DNA of 64,000 nt, taken from positions 590,074 through 654,073 of the forward strand of contig NZ_JANZYO010000001.1 of assembly GCF_025506335.1 (NCBI RefSeq), read 5' to 3'. The stretch is from Mumia quercus. GTDB lineage: Bacteria; Actinomycetota; Actinomycetes; Propionibacteriales; Nocardioidaceae. The notes beneath the pieces are model-generated. The model searched no databases. It was given only the letters and a program-made list of their open reading frames with translations, and was not told the DNA's origin. The stretch's first letter is position 1. The number at the start of each line of letters is the position of its first letter. Position numbers and translations under genes: made by a program. This document shows positions 19,017 to 26,953 of the stretch, in pieces.

Positions 19017-19934
19017 GTGCGTACGACGACCGTCCGGGTGCCGGCAAAGATCAACCTCTCGCTGGGAGTAGGCCCTCTGCGCGGCGACGGCTATCACCCG
19101 CTCGCGACCGTCTACCAGGCCGTCGACCTCTGCGACGAGGTGCGAGCCACCGAGGTCGAGGACGACTCCGTGACCGTCGAGGTGCACTTCGGCGGGGACG
19201 GCCTCCGCGAGCAGGCTCCCGTCCCGACCGACGACAACAACCTGGCCGTCAAGGCAGCGCTCGCGCTGCGTGACGCCTTCGACGTGAAGGCCGGCGTCGC
19301 GCTGTCGATCCGCAAGGTGATCCCGGTGATGGGCGGGATGGCCGGGGGTTCGGCGGACGCTGCCGCCGCGCTCGTCGCCTGCGACGCGCTGTGGGGGACC
19401 GGGGCGACCCGGCTCCAGCTGGAGGAGATCGCCGCAGGCCTGGGTTCGGACGTCCCGTTCCTGCTCCACGGCGGCACCGCGCTCGGCGGGGGCCGTGGCG
19501 AAGAGGTCAGCCCCGTGCTCGTACGGGGTCGGTTCCACTGGGTCTTCGCGATCGCCGACCGCGGGCTGTCGACGGCGGCGGTGTACGCCGGCTACGACGT
19601 GCGGCACGCGGACGACCCGCCCCCGATGCCGGAGGTGCCGCCGGCGTTGCTGACGGCACTCGCGGCCGGCGACGCCGCCGGGGTCGGGGCGGCCCTCTCG
19701 AACGACCTCCAGCCCGTCGCGCTCGCCCTGCGTCCGGAGCTCCAGGACGTGTTCGCGGTCGCCGAGCAGGCGGGCGCGCTCGGGGCGCTGGTGTCCGGCT
19801 CGGGGCCGACGGTGATGGTCCTGGCCGAGGACGCCGACCACTCCGCCGAGCTCGCCCGTAGGCTGCTCGCCGAGGGCGTGTGCGTCGATGCCGTCCAGGC
19901 GACGGGCCCGCATCCCGGCGCGCACCTGATCTGA
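19017..19934 (+). CDS. ispE: 4-diphosphocytidyl-2-C-methyl-D-erythritol kinase
   Basis: The 305-residue GHMP-family kinase of the MEP isoprenoid pathway phosphorylates CDP-ME at the 2-hydroxyl. VRVPAKINLSLGVGPLRGDGYH is the substrate-binding N-terminus. The ATP loop is IPVMGGMAGGSADAAAAL. The third GHMP motif is GALVSGSGPTVMVL. GTG at 19017 is set by the -10 TAGTTT 6 nt upstream. The isoprenoid product feeds undecaprenyl phosphate, the carrier needed by the surface-polymer locus in this window. Confidence 0.97.
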   Translation: MRTTTVRVPAKINLSLGVGPLRGDGYHPLATVYQAVDLCDEVRATEVEDDSVTVEVHFGGDGLREQAPVPTDDNNLAVKAALALRDAFDVKAGVALSIRKVIPVMGGMAGGSADAAAALVACDALWGTGATRLQLEEIAAGLGSDVPFLLHGGTALGGGRGEEVSPVLVRGRFHWVFAIADRGLSTAAVYAGYDVRHADDPPPMPEVPPALLTALAAGDAAGVGAALSNDLQPVALALRPELQDVFAVAEQAGALGALVSGSGPTVMVLAEDADHSAELARRLLAEGVCVDAVQATGPHPGAHLI

Positions 19935-19970
19935 GCGCCCCGGCGCGCTCGCGCGCGTACGGGGGCCTCG

Positions 19971-19976
19971 TAGGCT
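19971..19976 (+). promoter_or_regulatory. -10 box of ABC-F gene (leaderless)
   Basis: TAGGCT lies 7 nt before the GTG at 19984, giving a predicted leaderless transcript. Confidence 0.5.
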
Positions 19977-19983
19977 TGGCAGG

Positions 19984-21753
19984 GTGACTCCGCCTCAGAA
20001 CCTGGTGAACCTCGACGGGGTCGAGAAGACCCACGGCACCCGCACGCTCCTCGACGGGGTGAGCCTCGGTGTCGGCGCGTCCGACCGGATCGGCATCGTC
20101 GGGCGCAACGGCGGTGGCAAGACGACGCTGCTGCGTGTGCTCTCCCGGATCGAGCCGGTGGACGCCGGACGGGTCACCCACGTACGCGGGCTCGAGGTCG
20201 GCTACCTCAACCAGACCGACGAGCTCCACGAGGCACACACGCTTCGCGAGGCGGTGCTCGGCGGCAAGGCCGACCACGAGTGGGCCTCCGACGCCGACAC
20301 CCGCGAGATCGTCACGGTGCTGCTCGCGGGCGTGCCGCTGGACCGCGTCGTCGAGGGCATGTCGGGAGGCGAGCGCCGGCGCGCCTCGCTCGCGCGGCTG
20401 CTCCTCGGCCAGCACGACCTCCTCGTCCTCGACGAGCCCACCAACCACCTCGACATCGACGCGATCGCGTGGCTCGCCCGCCACCTGCGCAACCGCGAGT
20501 GCGCCATCGTCGTCGTCACGCACGACCGCTGGTTCCTCGACGAGGTCGCGACGCGGACGTGGGAGGTGCACGACGGCGTCGTCGACCAGTACGACGGCGG
20601 CTACGCGGCGTACGTGCTGGCCCGGGCCGAGCGCGACCGGCAGGCGGCGGCCAGCGAGAGCCGGCGTCGCAACCTCGTCCGCAAAGAGCTGGCCTGGCTG
20701 CGCCGTGGCCCGCCGGCGCGCACCTCGAAGCCGAAGTTCCGCATCGACGCCGCCAACGCGCTCATCGCCGACGAACCCCCGCCGCGGGACCGGCTCGAGC
20801 TGGAGCGGTTCGCGACGCAGAGGCTCGGCAAGGACGTGCTCGACCTGGAGGACGTGAGCCTGACCCGCGGGACCGCCACGATCCTCGACCACGCGACCTG
20901 GCGGCTCGGGCCAGGGGACCGTATCGGGCTGGTCGGGCCGAACGGCACGGGCAAGACCTCGATCATGCGGCTCCTGGCCGGCACCCTGGAGCCCGACGGT
21001 GGCACGGTCAAGCGGGGCAAGACGATCTCGGTGGCCTACCTCTCTCAGGCGCTCGACGAGCTCGATCCTGCCGAACGCGTCCTCGACTCCGTGAGGGGAC
21101 CCGAGCTGCGCGCGACGTCGCTGCTGGAGGGCTTCGGGTTCACCGGCGACCTCCTGACCGCCCGCATCGGCGACCTGTCGGGAGGCGAGCGTCGTCGGCT
21201 CCAGGTGATGCGCCTGCTGCTCTCCGAGCCGAACGTGCTCCTTCTCGACGAGCCGACGAACGACCTCGACATCGACACCCTGACGGTCATCGAGGACTAC
21301 CTCGACCGCTGGCCGGGGACCCTCGTGGTGGTCTCGCACGACCGGTACTTCCTCGAGCGCGTCACGGACACCGTGTACGAGCTGCCAGGCGACGGCTCGG
21401 TGCGGATGCTGGTCGGCGGGATCGAGGCGTACCGGCCGCGCGACCTCGCGGCCCGTACGCGTCCGACGGCCGCGACGGCCGCGACGGTCACCGCAACGAC
21501 GGCGCCGCCGGCCGCAGTCGGGCAGCCGACCCTGTCGGGCGCCGAGGAGCGCGCAGCCCAGAAGGAGCTGGCGCGTCTCGACCGGCGGCTCGCGCGGCTG
21601 TCCGAGCAGAGCGCCGAGATCGAGGCGGAGATGCTGGCCAACGCCACCGACGTCGCCGCGCTCTCCGCGCTGCAGGAGCGGTTGTCGGCGATCCACCACG
21701 AGCGAGAGGAGCTGGAGGCCTCCTGGCTCGACATTGCCGACGTGCTAGGTTGA
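19984..21753 (+). CDS. ABC-F family ATPase
   Basis: The 589-residue soluble protein has two ABC domains. The first has Walker A GRNGGGKTT, signature MSGGERRRASLARLL and Walker B LVLDEPTNHLDIDA. The second has GPNGTGKTS, LSGGERRRLQVM and LLLDEPTNDLDID. The two are joined by a charged linker (about 205-265), and an Ala/Thr-rich hinge leads to a C-terminal coiled coil (about 520-585), as in Uup. There are no membrane segments. ABC-F proteins act on ribosomes as translation factors or antibiotic-protection factors. Placement after ispE is frequent in actinobacteria and favours a housekeeping role. Confidence 0.94.
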   Translation: MTPPQNLVNLDGVEKTHGTRTLLDGVSLGVGASDRIGIVGRNGGGKTTLLRVLSRIEPVDAGRVTHVRGLEVGYLNQTDELHEAHTLREAVLGGKADHEWASDADTREIVTVLLAGVPLDRVVEGMSGGERRRASLARLLLGQHDLLVLDEPTNHLDIDAIAWLARHLRNRECAIVVVTHDRWFLDEVATRTWEVHDGVVDQYDGGYAAYVLARAERDRQAAASESRRRNLVRKELAWLRRGPPARTSKPKFRIDAANALIADEPPPRDRLELERFATQRLGKDVLDLEDVSLTRGTATILDHATWRLGPGDRIGLVGPNGTGKTSIMRLLAGTLEPDGGTVKRGKTISVAYLSQALDELDPAERVLDSVRGPELRATSLLEGFGFTGDLLTARIGDLSGGERRRLQVMRLLLSEPNVLLLDEPTNDLDIDTLTVIEDYLDRWPGTLVVVSHDRYFLERVTDTVYELPGDGSVRMLVGGIEAYRPRDLAARTRPTAATAATVTATTAPPAAVGQPTLSGAEERAAQKELARLDRRLARLSEQSAEIEAEMLANATDVAALSALQERLSAIHHEREELEASWLDIADVLG

Positions 21754-21796
21754 GGACCACCGAGAAGGATAGATTTTCTACCTAAATGGAGTGAGC

Positions 21797-23896
21797 GTGT
21801 CTCAGGGTTCCACCGATCGTTCCCCCCGACGCCGCTGGTGGTGGGTGCTCCCCATCGCCGTCGTCCTCGTCTGGCTCGTGGTGGGTGGGGCCGCCGGCCC
21901 GTTCGCCGGCAAGCTCTCCGAGGTCTCCGAGAACGACAACGCCGCCTTCCTGCCCGACAGCGCGGAGTCGACGGAGGTGGCGAAGCTCCAGGAAGGGTTC
22001 AGCCCGGACAGCGTCCCCGTCGTCATCGTCTGGGAGTCCGACGAGCCGGCGACAGAGCAGGGCCGTGCGGCGGTCGCCCAGCAGCTGGACGCGGTGTCGA
22101 AGGTCGAGGGCGTCGAGCGGCCCGTCAGTCCGCCGGTGCCCTCGGAGGACGGTGAGGCGCTCGCCGGCTACGTCAAGATCTCGCCGAAGTACGAGGGCGA
22201 GGTCGAGACCGTCGTCGAGGACATCCGCGACGCGGTGGAGCCGGTCGACGGACTGACCCCGTACGTCACCGGGCCCGGCGGCTTCTCCGCCGACCTCGGC
22301 GAGGCGTTCGGGGGTATCGACGGGCTTCTCCTCGGTGTCGCGCTCGCCGTGGTGCTGGTGATCCTCCTGATCGTCTACCGGAGTCCGCTGCTGCCGTTCG
22401 CCGTCCTGCTGACGTCCGTCCTCGGGCTCGGCCTGGCCGCGTTCGTCGTCTACCTGCTGGCCGACGGTGGCGTCCTCGACCTGAACGGCCAGAGCCAGGG
22501 CATCATGTTCATCCTCGTGGTCGGTGCCGCCACCGACTACGCCCTGCTCCTCGTGGCCCGCTACCGCGAGGAGCTGCGTGCTCACGCCGACCGCGTCGAG
22601 GCGATGAAGATCGCGTGGAAGCGCGCCTTCAAGCCGATCCTCGCCTCCGGCGGCACGGTGATCCTGGGCCTTCTGTGTCTCCTGCTCTCCGACCTCACGT
22701 CCAACCGCAGCCTGGGGCCGGTGGCCGCGCTGGGGATCGCTGCGGCGATGTGCGCCTCGCTGACCTTCCTCCCCGCCGTGCTCCTCCTGCTCGGTCGCAC
22801 CGCGTTCTGGCCTTTCCGCCCCCACGTCGGCACGGAGAAGCCGGAGGAGTCCGGCGTGTGGGGCCGGGTCGCGGGCCTGGTCCGTCGCCGTCCGCGTCGC
22901 CTCTGGGTCGTCGTGACGTTGGTCCTCGTCCTGGGTGCGGCGTTCGCCCCGACCTTCAAGGCGTCGGGAGTCTCGCAGAGCGACTTCTTCCTCGGTGAGG
23001 TTGAGGCGGTCGCGGGCCAGGAAGCCCTGTCGCGGCACTTCCCCGGTGGCTCCGGATCTCCCGCCGTCGTCATCGCGCCCGAGTCTGACCTCGATCAGGT
23101 CGTCCGGGTGGTCGAGGACACCGACGGCGTCGCCTCGGCGCAGCCCATGACCGAATCCGGTGACGCGCCCGCGCCGGGCCAGGACGCACCGCCGAAGGTG
23201 GTCGACGGCAAGGTGATGGTCGAGGTCACGCTCGAGGACGCGGCCGACTCCGCTGCGGCGGAGGACACTGTCCGCGACCTCCGTACCGAGCTGCACGACC
23301 TCGGCGACGACGTGCTGGTGGGCGGCGCGACGGCTCAGCAGATCGACGGTGACGACATCGCCGAGCGCGACCGTACGGTCATCATCCCGGTGGTGCTGAT
23401 CGTCATCCTGCTGGTGCTGATCGTCCTCCTGCGCTCGGTCCTGGCTCCCGTCCTGCTGGTGGCTACGACGGTGCTCAGCTTCTTCGCGACGCTGGGCGTC
23501 GCCGCGCTGGTCTTCAACCACATCTTCGACTGGCCGGGCGCAGACCCCTCGGTGCCGTTGTACGCGTTCGTGTTCCTCGTCGCCCTGGGGATCGACTACA
23601 ACATCTTCCTCATGACGCGGGTGCGGGAGGAGTCTGCCCAGCGGGGGACGCGTGAGGGGATCCTGCACGGACTCGTCGTCACCGGCGGGGTCATCACGTC
23701 GGCCGGCATCGTCCTCGCGGCGACGTTCTCCGCGCTCGCCGTGCTGCCGATCCTGTTCCTCGCGCAGATCGCCTTCCTCGTCGCTTTCGGCGTCCTGCTC
23801 GACACGCTGATCGTCCGGTCGCTGCTCGTGCCGGCACTGTCGTACGACATCGGCTCGCGGATCTGGTGGCCGAGCCGGCTGCAGCAGCGGCGCTGA
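21797..23896 (+). CDS. MMPL/RND-family membrane transporter
   Basis: The 699-residue protein has two repeats, each with one N-terminal helix, an extracytoplasmic domain and five clustered helices. The first cluster covers about residues 175-335 and the second about 530-690. The MMPL signatures GAATDYALLLVARYREEL and VALGIDYNIFLMTRVREE carry the paired Asp-Tyr relay residues. Such proteins export lipids or hydrophobic compounds. GTG at 21797 is preferred because GGAG lies 5 nt before it; GTG at 21791 is in frame but lacks spacing. Upstream is an AT-rich 11-bp palindrome TAGATTTTCTA (21770-21780), a possible operator. The convergent MarR gene may regulate it. Confidence 0.93.
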   Translation: MSQGSTDRSPRRRWWWVLPIAVVLVWLVVGGAAGPFAGKLSEVSENDNAAFLPDSAESTEVAKLQEGFSPDSVPVVIVWESDEPATEQGRAAVAQQLDAVSKVEGVERPVSPPVPSEDGEALAGYVKISPKYEGEVETVVEDIRDAVEPVDGLTPYVTGPGGFSADLGEAFGGIDGLLLGVALAVVLVILLIVYRSPLLPFAVLLTSVLGLGLAAFVVYLLADGGVLDLNGQSQGIMFILVVGAATDYALLLVARYREELRAHADRVEAMKIAWKRAFKPILASGGTVILGLLCLLLSDLTSNRSLGPVAALGIAAAMCASLTFLPAVLLLLGRTAFWPFRPHVGTEKPEESGVWGRVAGLVRRRPRRLWVVVTLVLVLGAAFAPTFKASGVSQSDFFLGEVEAVAGQEALSRHFPGGSGSPAVVIAPESDLDQVVRVVEDTDGVASAQPMTESGDAPAPGQDAPPKVVDGKVMVEVTLEDAADSAAAEDTVRDLRTELHDLGDDVLVGGATAQQIDGDDIAERDRTVIIPVVLIVILLVLIVLLRSVLAPVLLVATTVLSFFATLGVAALVFNHIFDWPGADPSVPLYAFVFLVALGIDYNIFLMTRVREESAQRGTREGILHGLVVTGGVITSAGIVLAATFSALAVLPILFLAQIAFLVAFGVLLDTLIVRSLLVPALSYDIGSRIWWPSRLQQRR

Positions 23897-23912
23897 CCCG
23901 CCGACGCGACGT

Positions 23913-23948
23913 CGACGCCCCGTCCTGAAGGGTCAGGACGGGGCGTCG
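23913..23948. terminator. Bidirectional terminator inside the marR 3' end
   Basis: A 16-bp perfect stem (23913-23928 with 23933-23948) and a 4-nt loop lie between convergent genes. The right arm includes the marR stop codon and its last five codons, so the hairpin is partly coding. Confidence 0.85.
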
Positions 23949-24427
23949 AACGGAAGCAGCAGCCCGCGGAGGAGGCTCGCGAGCCGGCGGGCGTCGTCGT
24001 CGCCGAGCGAGGCGAGGAGCTCGCGTTCACGTGCGAGGAGCGCGTCGAGGGCGGCGTCGACGGTGGCGCGCCCTTCGTCGCTCAGCCGCACCTGGACGCC
24101 CCGGCGGTCCAGGGGGTCGGGCAGCCGCTCCACGAACCCGCGCGCCGCCAGCCGGTCGATGCGGTTGGTCATCGTCCCGCTCGTGACCAGGGTCTCGCGC
24201 AGCAGCTGACCTGGGGAGAGCTGGTAGGGCTCGCCGGCGCGCCGCAGCGCGGAGAGGACGTCGAACTCCCACCCGTCGAGGTTCTGGTCGGCGAAGGCCT
24301 CGCGTCGCGCCAGGTCGAGGTGACGCGAGAGCCGAGAGACGCGGCTCAGCACCTCCATGGGGTCGACGTCGAGGTCCGGGCGCTCCCGGCGCCAGGCTGC
24401 GACCAGTCGGTCGACCTCGTCTCGCAT
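23933..24427 (-). CDS. MarR-family transcriptional regulator
   Basis: The 164-residue protein has a winged helix-turn-helix. The pattern is QLSPGQLLRETLVTSGTMTN, then RIDRLAARGFVERLPDPLDR, then the wing GVQVRLSDEG, with dimerisation helices at both ends. ATG at 24427 is supported by a TACGCT -10 six bases upstream (leaderless); the longer frame runs into the divergent promoter region. The adjacent palindromes at 24442-24456 suggest autoregulation. It faces the MMPL transporter tail to tail, a common regulator/exporter pairing, but regulation of MMPL is inference. Confidence 0.92.
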   Translation of the reverse strand: MRDEVDRLVAAWRRERPDLDVDPMEVLSRVSRLSRHLDLARREAFADQNLDGWEFDVLSALRRAGEPYQLSPGQLLRETLVTSGTMTNRIDRLAARGFVERLPDPLDRRGVQVRLSDEGRATVDAALDALLARERELLASLGDDDARRLASLLRGLLLPFDAPS

Positions 24428-24433
24428 GTCTTC

Positions 24434-24456
24434 AGCGTACCGTCGAGATTCTCGAC
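24434..24456 (-). promoter_or_regulatory. marR promoter with palindromic operator
   Basis: On the minus strand a -10 TACGCT (24439-24434) lies 6 nt before ATG. The palindrome GTCGAG-ATT-CTCGAC (24442-24456) sits just upstream, overlapping a second palindrome TCTCGATGTCGAGA. Repressor bound here would block the promoter. Confidence 0.6.
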
Positions 24457-24472
24457 ATCGAGATGCTTGCTT

Positions 24473-24518
24473 CGTCAACATGGGTTGACGACCTCCCTTC
24501 CGTCAACTACGGTTGACG
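24473..24518 (+). promoter_or_regulatory. Twin operators and leaderless promoter of the HTH/Clp-N operon
   Basis: Two copies of CGTCAAC-4 bp-GTTGACG occur at 24473-24490 and 24501-24518, 28 bp apart. The right half of copy 1 supplies a -35 TTGACG (24485-24490). The -10 TACGGT (24508-24513) lies in copy 2, with a 17-bp spacer. The -10 ends 7 nt before the ATG at 24521. Each operator thus covers one promoter element. Confidence 0.75.
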
Positions 24519-24520
24519 AC

Positions 24521-24733
24521 ATGGACCTGAAGGAAGCCACCGGCGACGACCCCGAGGTCGGGCTGCGTGCCGTGCGCGCGCTGCGCGAGCTGGCGGACCG
24601 GCTCGAGCGGCTCCAGGTCGAGCGGGCACGCTCGCTGGGCTGGTCGTGGCAGCAGGTCGCCGACGCGCTCGGTGTGAGCCGGCAGGCGGCGCACAAGAAG
24701 CACGGCGAGAACGCACGACAGGGGAAGGGCTGA
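24521..24733 (+). CDS. Small helix-turn-helix protein
   Basis: The 70-residue protein is an N-terminal helical segment (RAVRALRELADRLERLQVE) followed by a helix-turn-helix (LGWSWQQVADALGVSRQAAH) and a basic tail. It resembles sigma region 4 or MerR-like HTH modules. The start is the ATG at 24521, fixed by the -10 box 7 nt upstream. It is followed one base later by the Clp-N gene. The twin operators over its own promoter make autorepression by this protein the simplest model. HTH plus Clp-N pairs are common in actinobacteria, but I know no defined function. Confidence 0.85.
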   Translation: MDLKEATGDDPEVGLRAVRALRELADRLERLQVERARSLGWSWQQVADALGVSRQAAHKKHGENARQGKG

Positions 24734-24734
24734 G

Positions 24735-25262
24735 ATGTTCGAGAAGTTCACGCGCGCGGCCCGGGCGGTCGTCGGTGACGCCCAGCACGAGGCACACGCG
24801 GTGGGGGACGGGCGCATCGAGCCGGTGCACGTGCTGGGGGCCCTGGCGAAGCAGGAGCGCACCAGCGGCGTCCTCGCGCGGCACGGCGTCACGTACGACG
24901 CGGTGCGGGCCCAGATCGCACGGACCGGTGACAGCGCCCTCGACGTCGACGCGCTCGCGAGCCTCGGGGTCGACCTTGAGGCGGTCCGCGAGCGGGCCGA
25001 GGCGACCTTCGGCGAGGGTGCGCTCGAGCGGGCGCGGCGTGGTCGCGGCCACCTCCGCTTCACCCGGCCGAGCAAGGCGGTCCTCGAGCACGCGCTGCTC
25101 GTGACGGTCGTGGGTCCGGGTCGCGAGGTCGGCGCTGCGCAGCTCCTCGCGGGCGTGCTCGCCGTCGACGATCCGAGGACCACGTCCGTCCTCTCGGCGG
25201 TCTGCGACGATCCCGCTGCGCTGCGGGCCGACGTCATGGGCCTGACTGAGGAGGCCGGGTGA
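24735..25262 (+). CDS. Clp N-terminal-domain protein (no ATPase domain)
   Basis: The 175-residue protein has two Clp_N repeats like those of ClpC/ClpA: FTRAARAVVGDAQHEAHAVG...RIEPVHVLGAL at about 5-40, and LRFTRPSKAVLEHALLVTVV...VGAAQLLAGVL at about 105-145. It carries no AAA+ module. It may bind substrates or adaptors of the Clp protease as a stand-alone domain, which is inference. It lies 1 bp after the HTH gene, and its TGA overlaps the next GTG (GTGA), so the three genes form one operon. Confidence 0.88.
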   Translation: MFEKFTRAARAVVGDAQHEAHAVGDGRIEPVHVLGALAKQERTSGVLARHGVTYDAVRAQIARTGDSALDVDALASLGVDLEAVRERAEATFGEGALERARRGRGHLRFTRPSKAVLEHALLVTVVGPGREVGAAQLLAGVLAVDDPRTTSVLSAVCDDPAALRADVMGLTEEAG

Positions 25263-26029
25263 CGGCGCGCTGGGACCCACGTCTCTACCTCGCGTACGAG
25301 TCGGAGCGTGCGCGGCCGTTCATCGATCTTGTGATGCGCATCCTCACGCACCCGCGCACGATCGTCGACCTCGGCTGCGGCCCCGGCCACCTGAGTGCGG
25401 TGCTCCTCGACCGGTGGCCGGATGCGACGGTGCTCGGCGTCGACTCCTCGCCGGAGATGGTTGCGCAGGCCCGGCGTGACGCGGCGGGGCCGCAGGTCTC
25501 GTACGCGCTGGGCGACCTCGCGACGTGGGCGCCGCCGGTGCCGGTGGACCTGGTGATCTCGAACGCGGCCTTCCAGTGGGTGCCGGACCAGCTCGAGGTC
25601 GTGCCGCGCCTGCGCGACCACGTCGCGCCGGAGGGGGTGCTGGCGTTCCAGGTGCCCGACAACCACCACGAGCCCAACCACGTGCTGCTCCGCGAGATCG
25701 CTGGCCGGGCGCCGTACGCGAAGCACACCGCGGGCCTCGCGCTGACGCGCAGCGTCTCGCCCGCGACGTACCTCGACCTCCTGGCCGACGACGCGTGGGA
25801 CCTCGACGTGTGGGGGACGACGTACTACCACGTGCTGGAGGGGGAGGACCCCGTCTACCGGTGGATCTCCGGCACCGGCGCACGTCCGGTGCTCGAGGCG
25901 TTGCCGCCGGGTCTTCGTGAGGACTTCGAGGCGGAGTACAAGGCGGCGCTGCGCGAGGCGTACCCGACGCGGTCGTACGGGACGGTGCTGCCGTTCCCGA
26001 GGAGCTTTGTCGTCGCGAAGCGGCGCTAG
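25259..26029 (+). CDS. tam: Trans-aconitate 2-methyltransferase
   Basis: The 256-residue SAM-dependent methyltransferase is very close in length and pattern to Tam. ARWDPRLYLAYESERARPF is the typical N-terminus, motif I is TIVDLGCGPGHLSAVL, and the acidic motif is VLGVDSSPEMV. NAAFQWVPD and the C-terminal AYPTRSYGTVLPFPR are also characteristic. Tam monomethylates trans-aconitate, a spontaneous inhibitory product of cis-aconitate. GTG overlaps the Clp-N stop. Its TAG shares the sequence CTAG with the stop codon of the convergent TetR gene. Confidence 0.92.
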   Translation: MTARWDPRLYLAYESERARPFIDLVMRILTHPRTIVDLGCGPGHLSAVLLDRWPDATVLGVDSSPEMVAQARRDAAGPQVSYALGDLATWAPPVPVDLVISNAAFQWVPDQLEVVPRLRDHVAPEGVLAFQVPDNHHEPNHVLLREIAGRAPYAKHTAGLALTRSVSPATYLDLLADDAWDLDVWGTTYYHVLEGEDPVYRWISGTGARPVLEALPPGLREDFEAEYKAALREAYPTRSYGTVLPFPRSFVVAKRR

Positions 26030-26676
26030 CTCTCGTCCTTGCGGGGGAGCAGCTCGGGCTTGGTGTCGAGGTGGGAGAGGCCGTTCCAGGCGAGGTTGAC
26101 GAGGTGGGCGGCGACGACGTCCTTGCTCGGCTTGCGCGCGTTCAGCCACCACTGTCCGGTCGTGGAGACCATGCCGACGAGCATCTGTGCGTACATGGGC
26201 GCGAGCTTGGCGTCGTACCCGCGCCTCTTGAACTCGCCGACGAGGATGTCCTCCACCCGGCTCGCGATGTCGCTGATGATGCTGACGTACGAGCCGGTCG
26301 GCGTGCCGACGGGGGCGTCGCGGACGAGGATCCGGAACCCGTCCGAGCTGGTCTCGATGTAGGTGAGCAGCGCGAACGCCGCGCCCTGGAGGAGCTCGCG
26401 GGGCCCGCCGCTGCTGAGTGCGGAGCGCATGCCGCCGAGGAGGGTCTGGACCTCGCGGTCGACCACCACGGCGTAGAGCCCTTCCTTGCCGCCGAAGTGC
26501 TCGTAGACCACGGGCTTGGACACCGAGGCGCGCGAGGCGATCTCCTCGACGGTGGTGCCGTCGACCCCCTTCTCCGCGAAGAGCGTCCGGGCGATCTCGA
26601 TGAGCTGCTCGCGCCGCTCGGCGGCGGTCATCCGCTTGCTGCTCCGCTTGGGTGCCGGATCGCTGTTCTTGGCCAT
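26026..26676 (-). CDS. TetR/AcrR-family transcriptional regulator
   Basis: The 216-residue protein has a TetR DNA-binding domain (about 17-64): RREQLIEIARTLFAEKGVDG, then EIASRASVSKPVVYEHFGGK. The helical ligand domain follows. ATG at 26676 is preferred because a -10-like CAGAAT ends 7 nt upstream. The longer frame adds a low-complexity N-terminus. A palindrome at 26797-26814 in the divergent gap is the likely operator, shared with the secreted hydrolase gene. The ligand cannot be deduced. Confidence 0.9.
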   Translation of the reverse strand: MAKNSDPAPKRSSKRMTAAERREQLIEIARTLFAEKGVDGTTVEEIASRASVSKPVVYEHFGGKEGLYAVVVDREVQTLLGGMRSALSSGGPRELLQGAAFALLTYIETSSDGFRILVRDAPVGTPTGSYVSIISDIASRVEDILVGEFKRRGYDAKLAPMYAQMLVGMVSTTGQWWLNARKPSKDVVAAHLVNLAWNGLSHLDTKPELLPRKDES

Positions 26677-26796
26677 TCTCGGCATTCTGCCGCACGCGAC
26701 GCTTCGGGCGTCGTCGGCGTCGTCCGGCGCCGATCCCCGGAATCCCAGCATCCGGTGGTGCGCCGCCGCCGCGGAGGATATGGCGCGGAAAACAGG

Positions 26797-26814
26797 TAAG
26801 CAAGCGCTTAGTTA
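26797..26814. promoter_or_regulatory. TetR-type operator between tetR and hydrolase genes
   Basis: TAAGCAAGCGCTTAGTTA is an imperfect 18-bp palindrome, TAAnnAAGCGCTTnnTTA, in the divergent gap. It is a typical size and symmetry for a TetR dimer. The distances are about 120 bp to tetR and 140 bp to the hydrolase start. Confidence 0.6.
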
Positions 26815-26953
26815 TCGGGATTCATAGCAGGAAAAGGAAGTTCTGTGGCGCTCTTGCCCTCATTGTCATCGAGTCGTTAACGTCCCGTTCACTTCGCGGG
26901 CTTCCGGACCAGCTGGGGGCGTTCTCGGGCCGCTGATCGAAGAGGAGAACGAG

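Noticed and set aside
19507-21699. Minus-strand open frame of 730 codons opposite ispE and the ABC-F gene
   Set aside because: The plus strand carries complete ABC motifs. The minus translation is Arg/Val/Asp-rich and has no motif.
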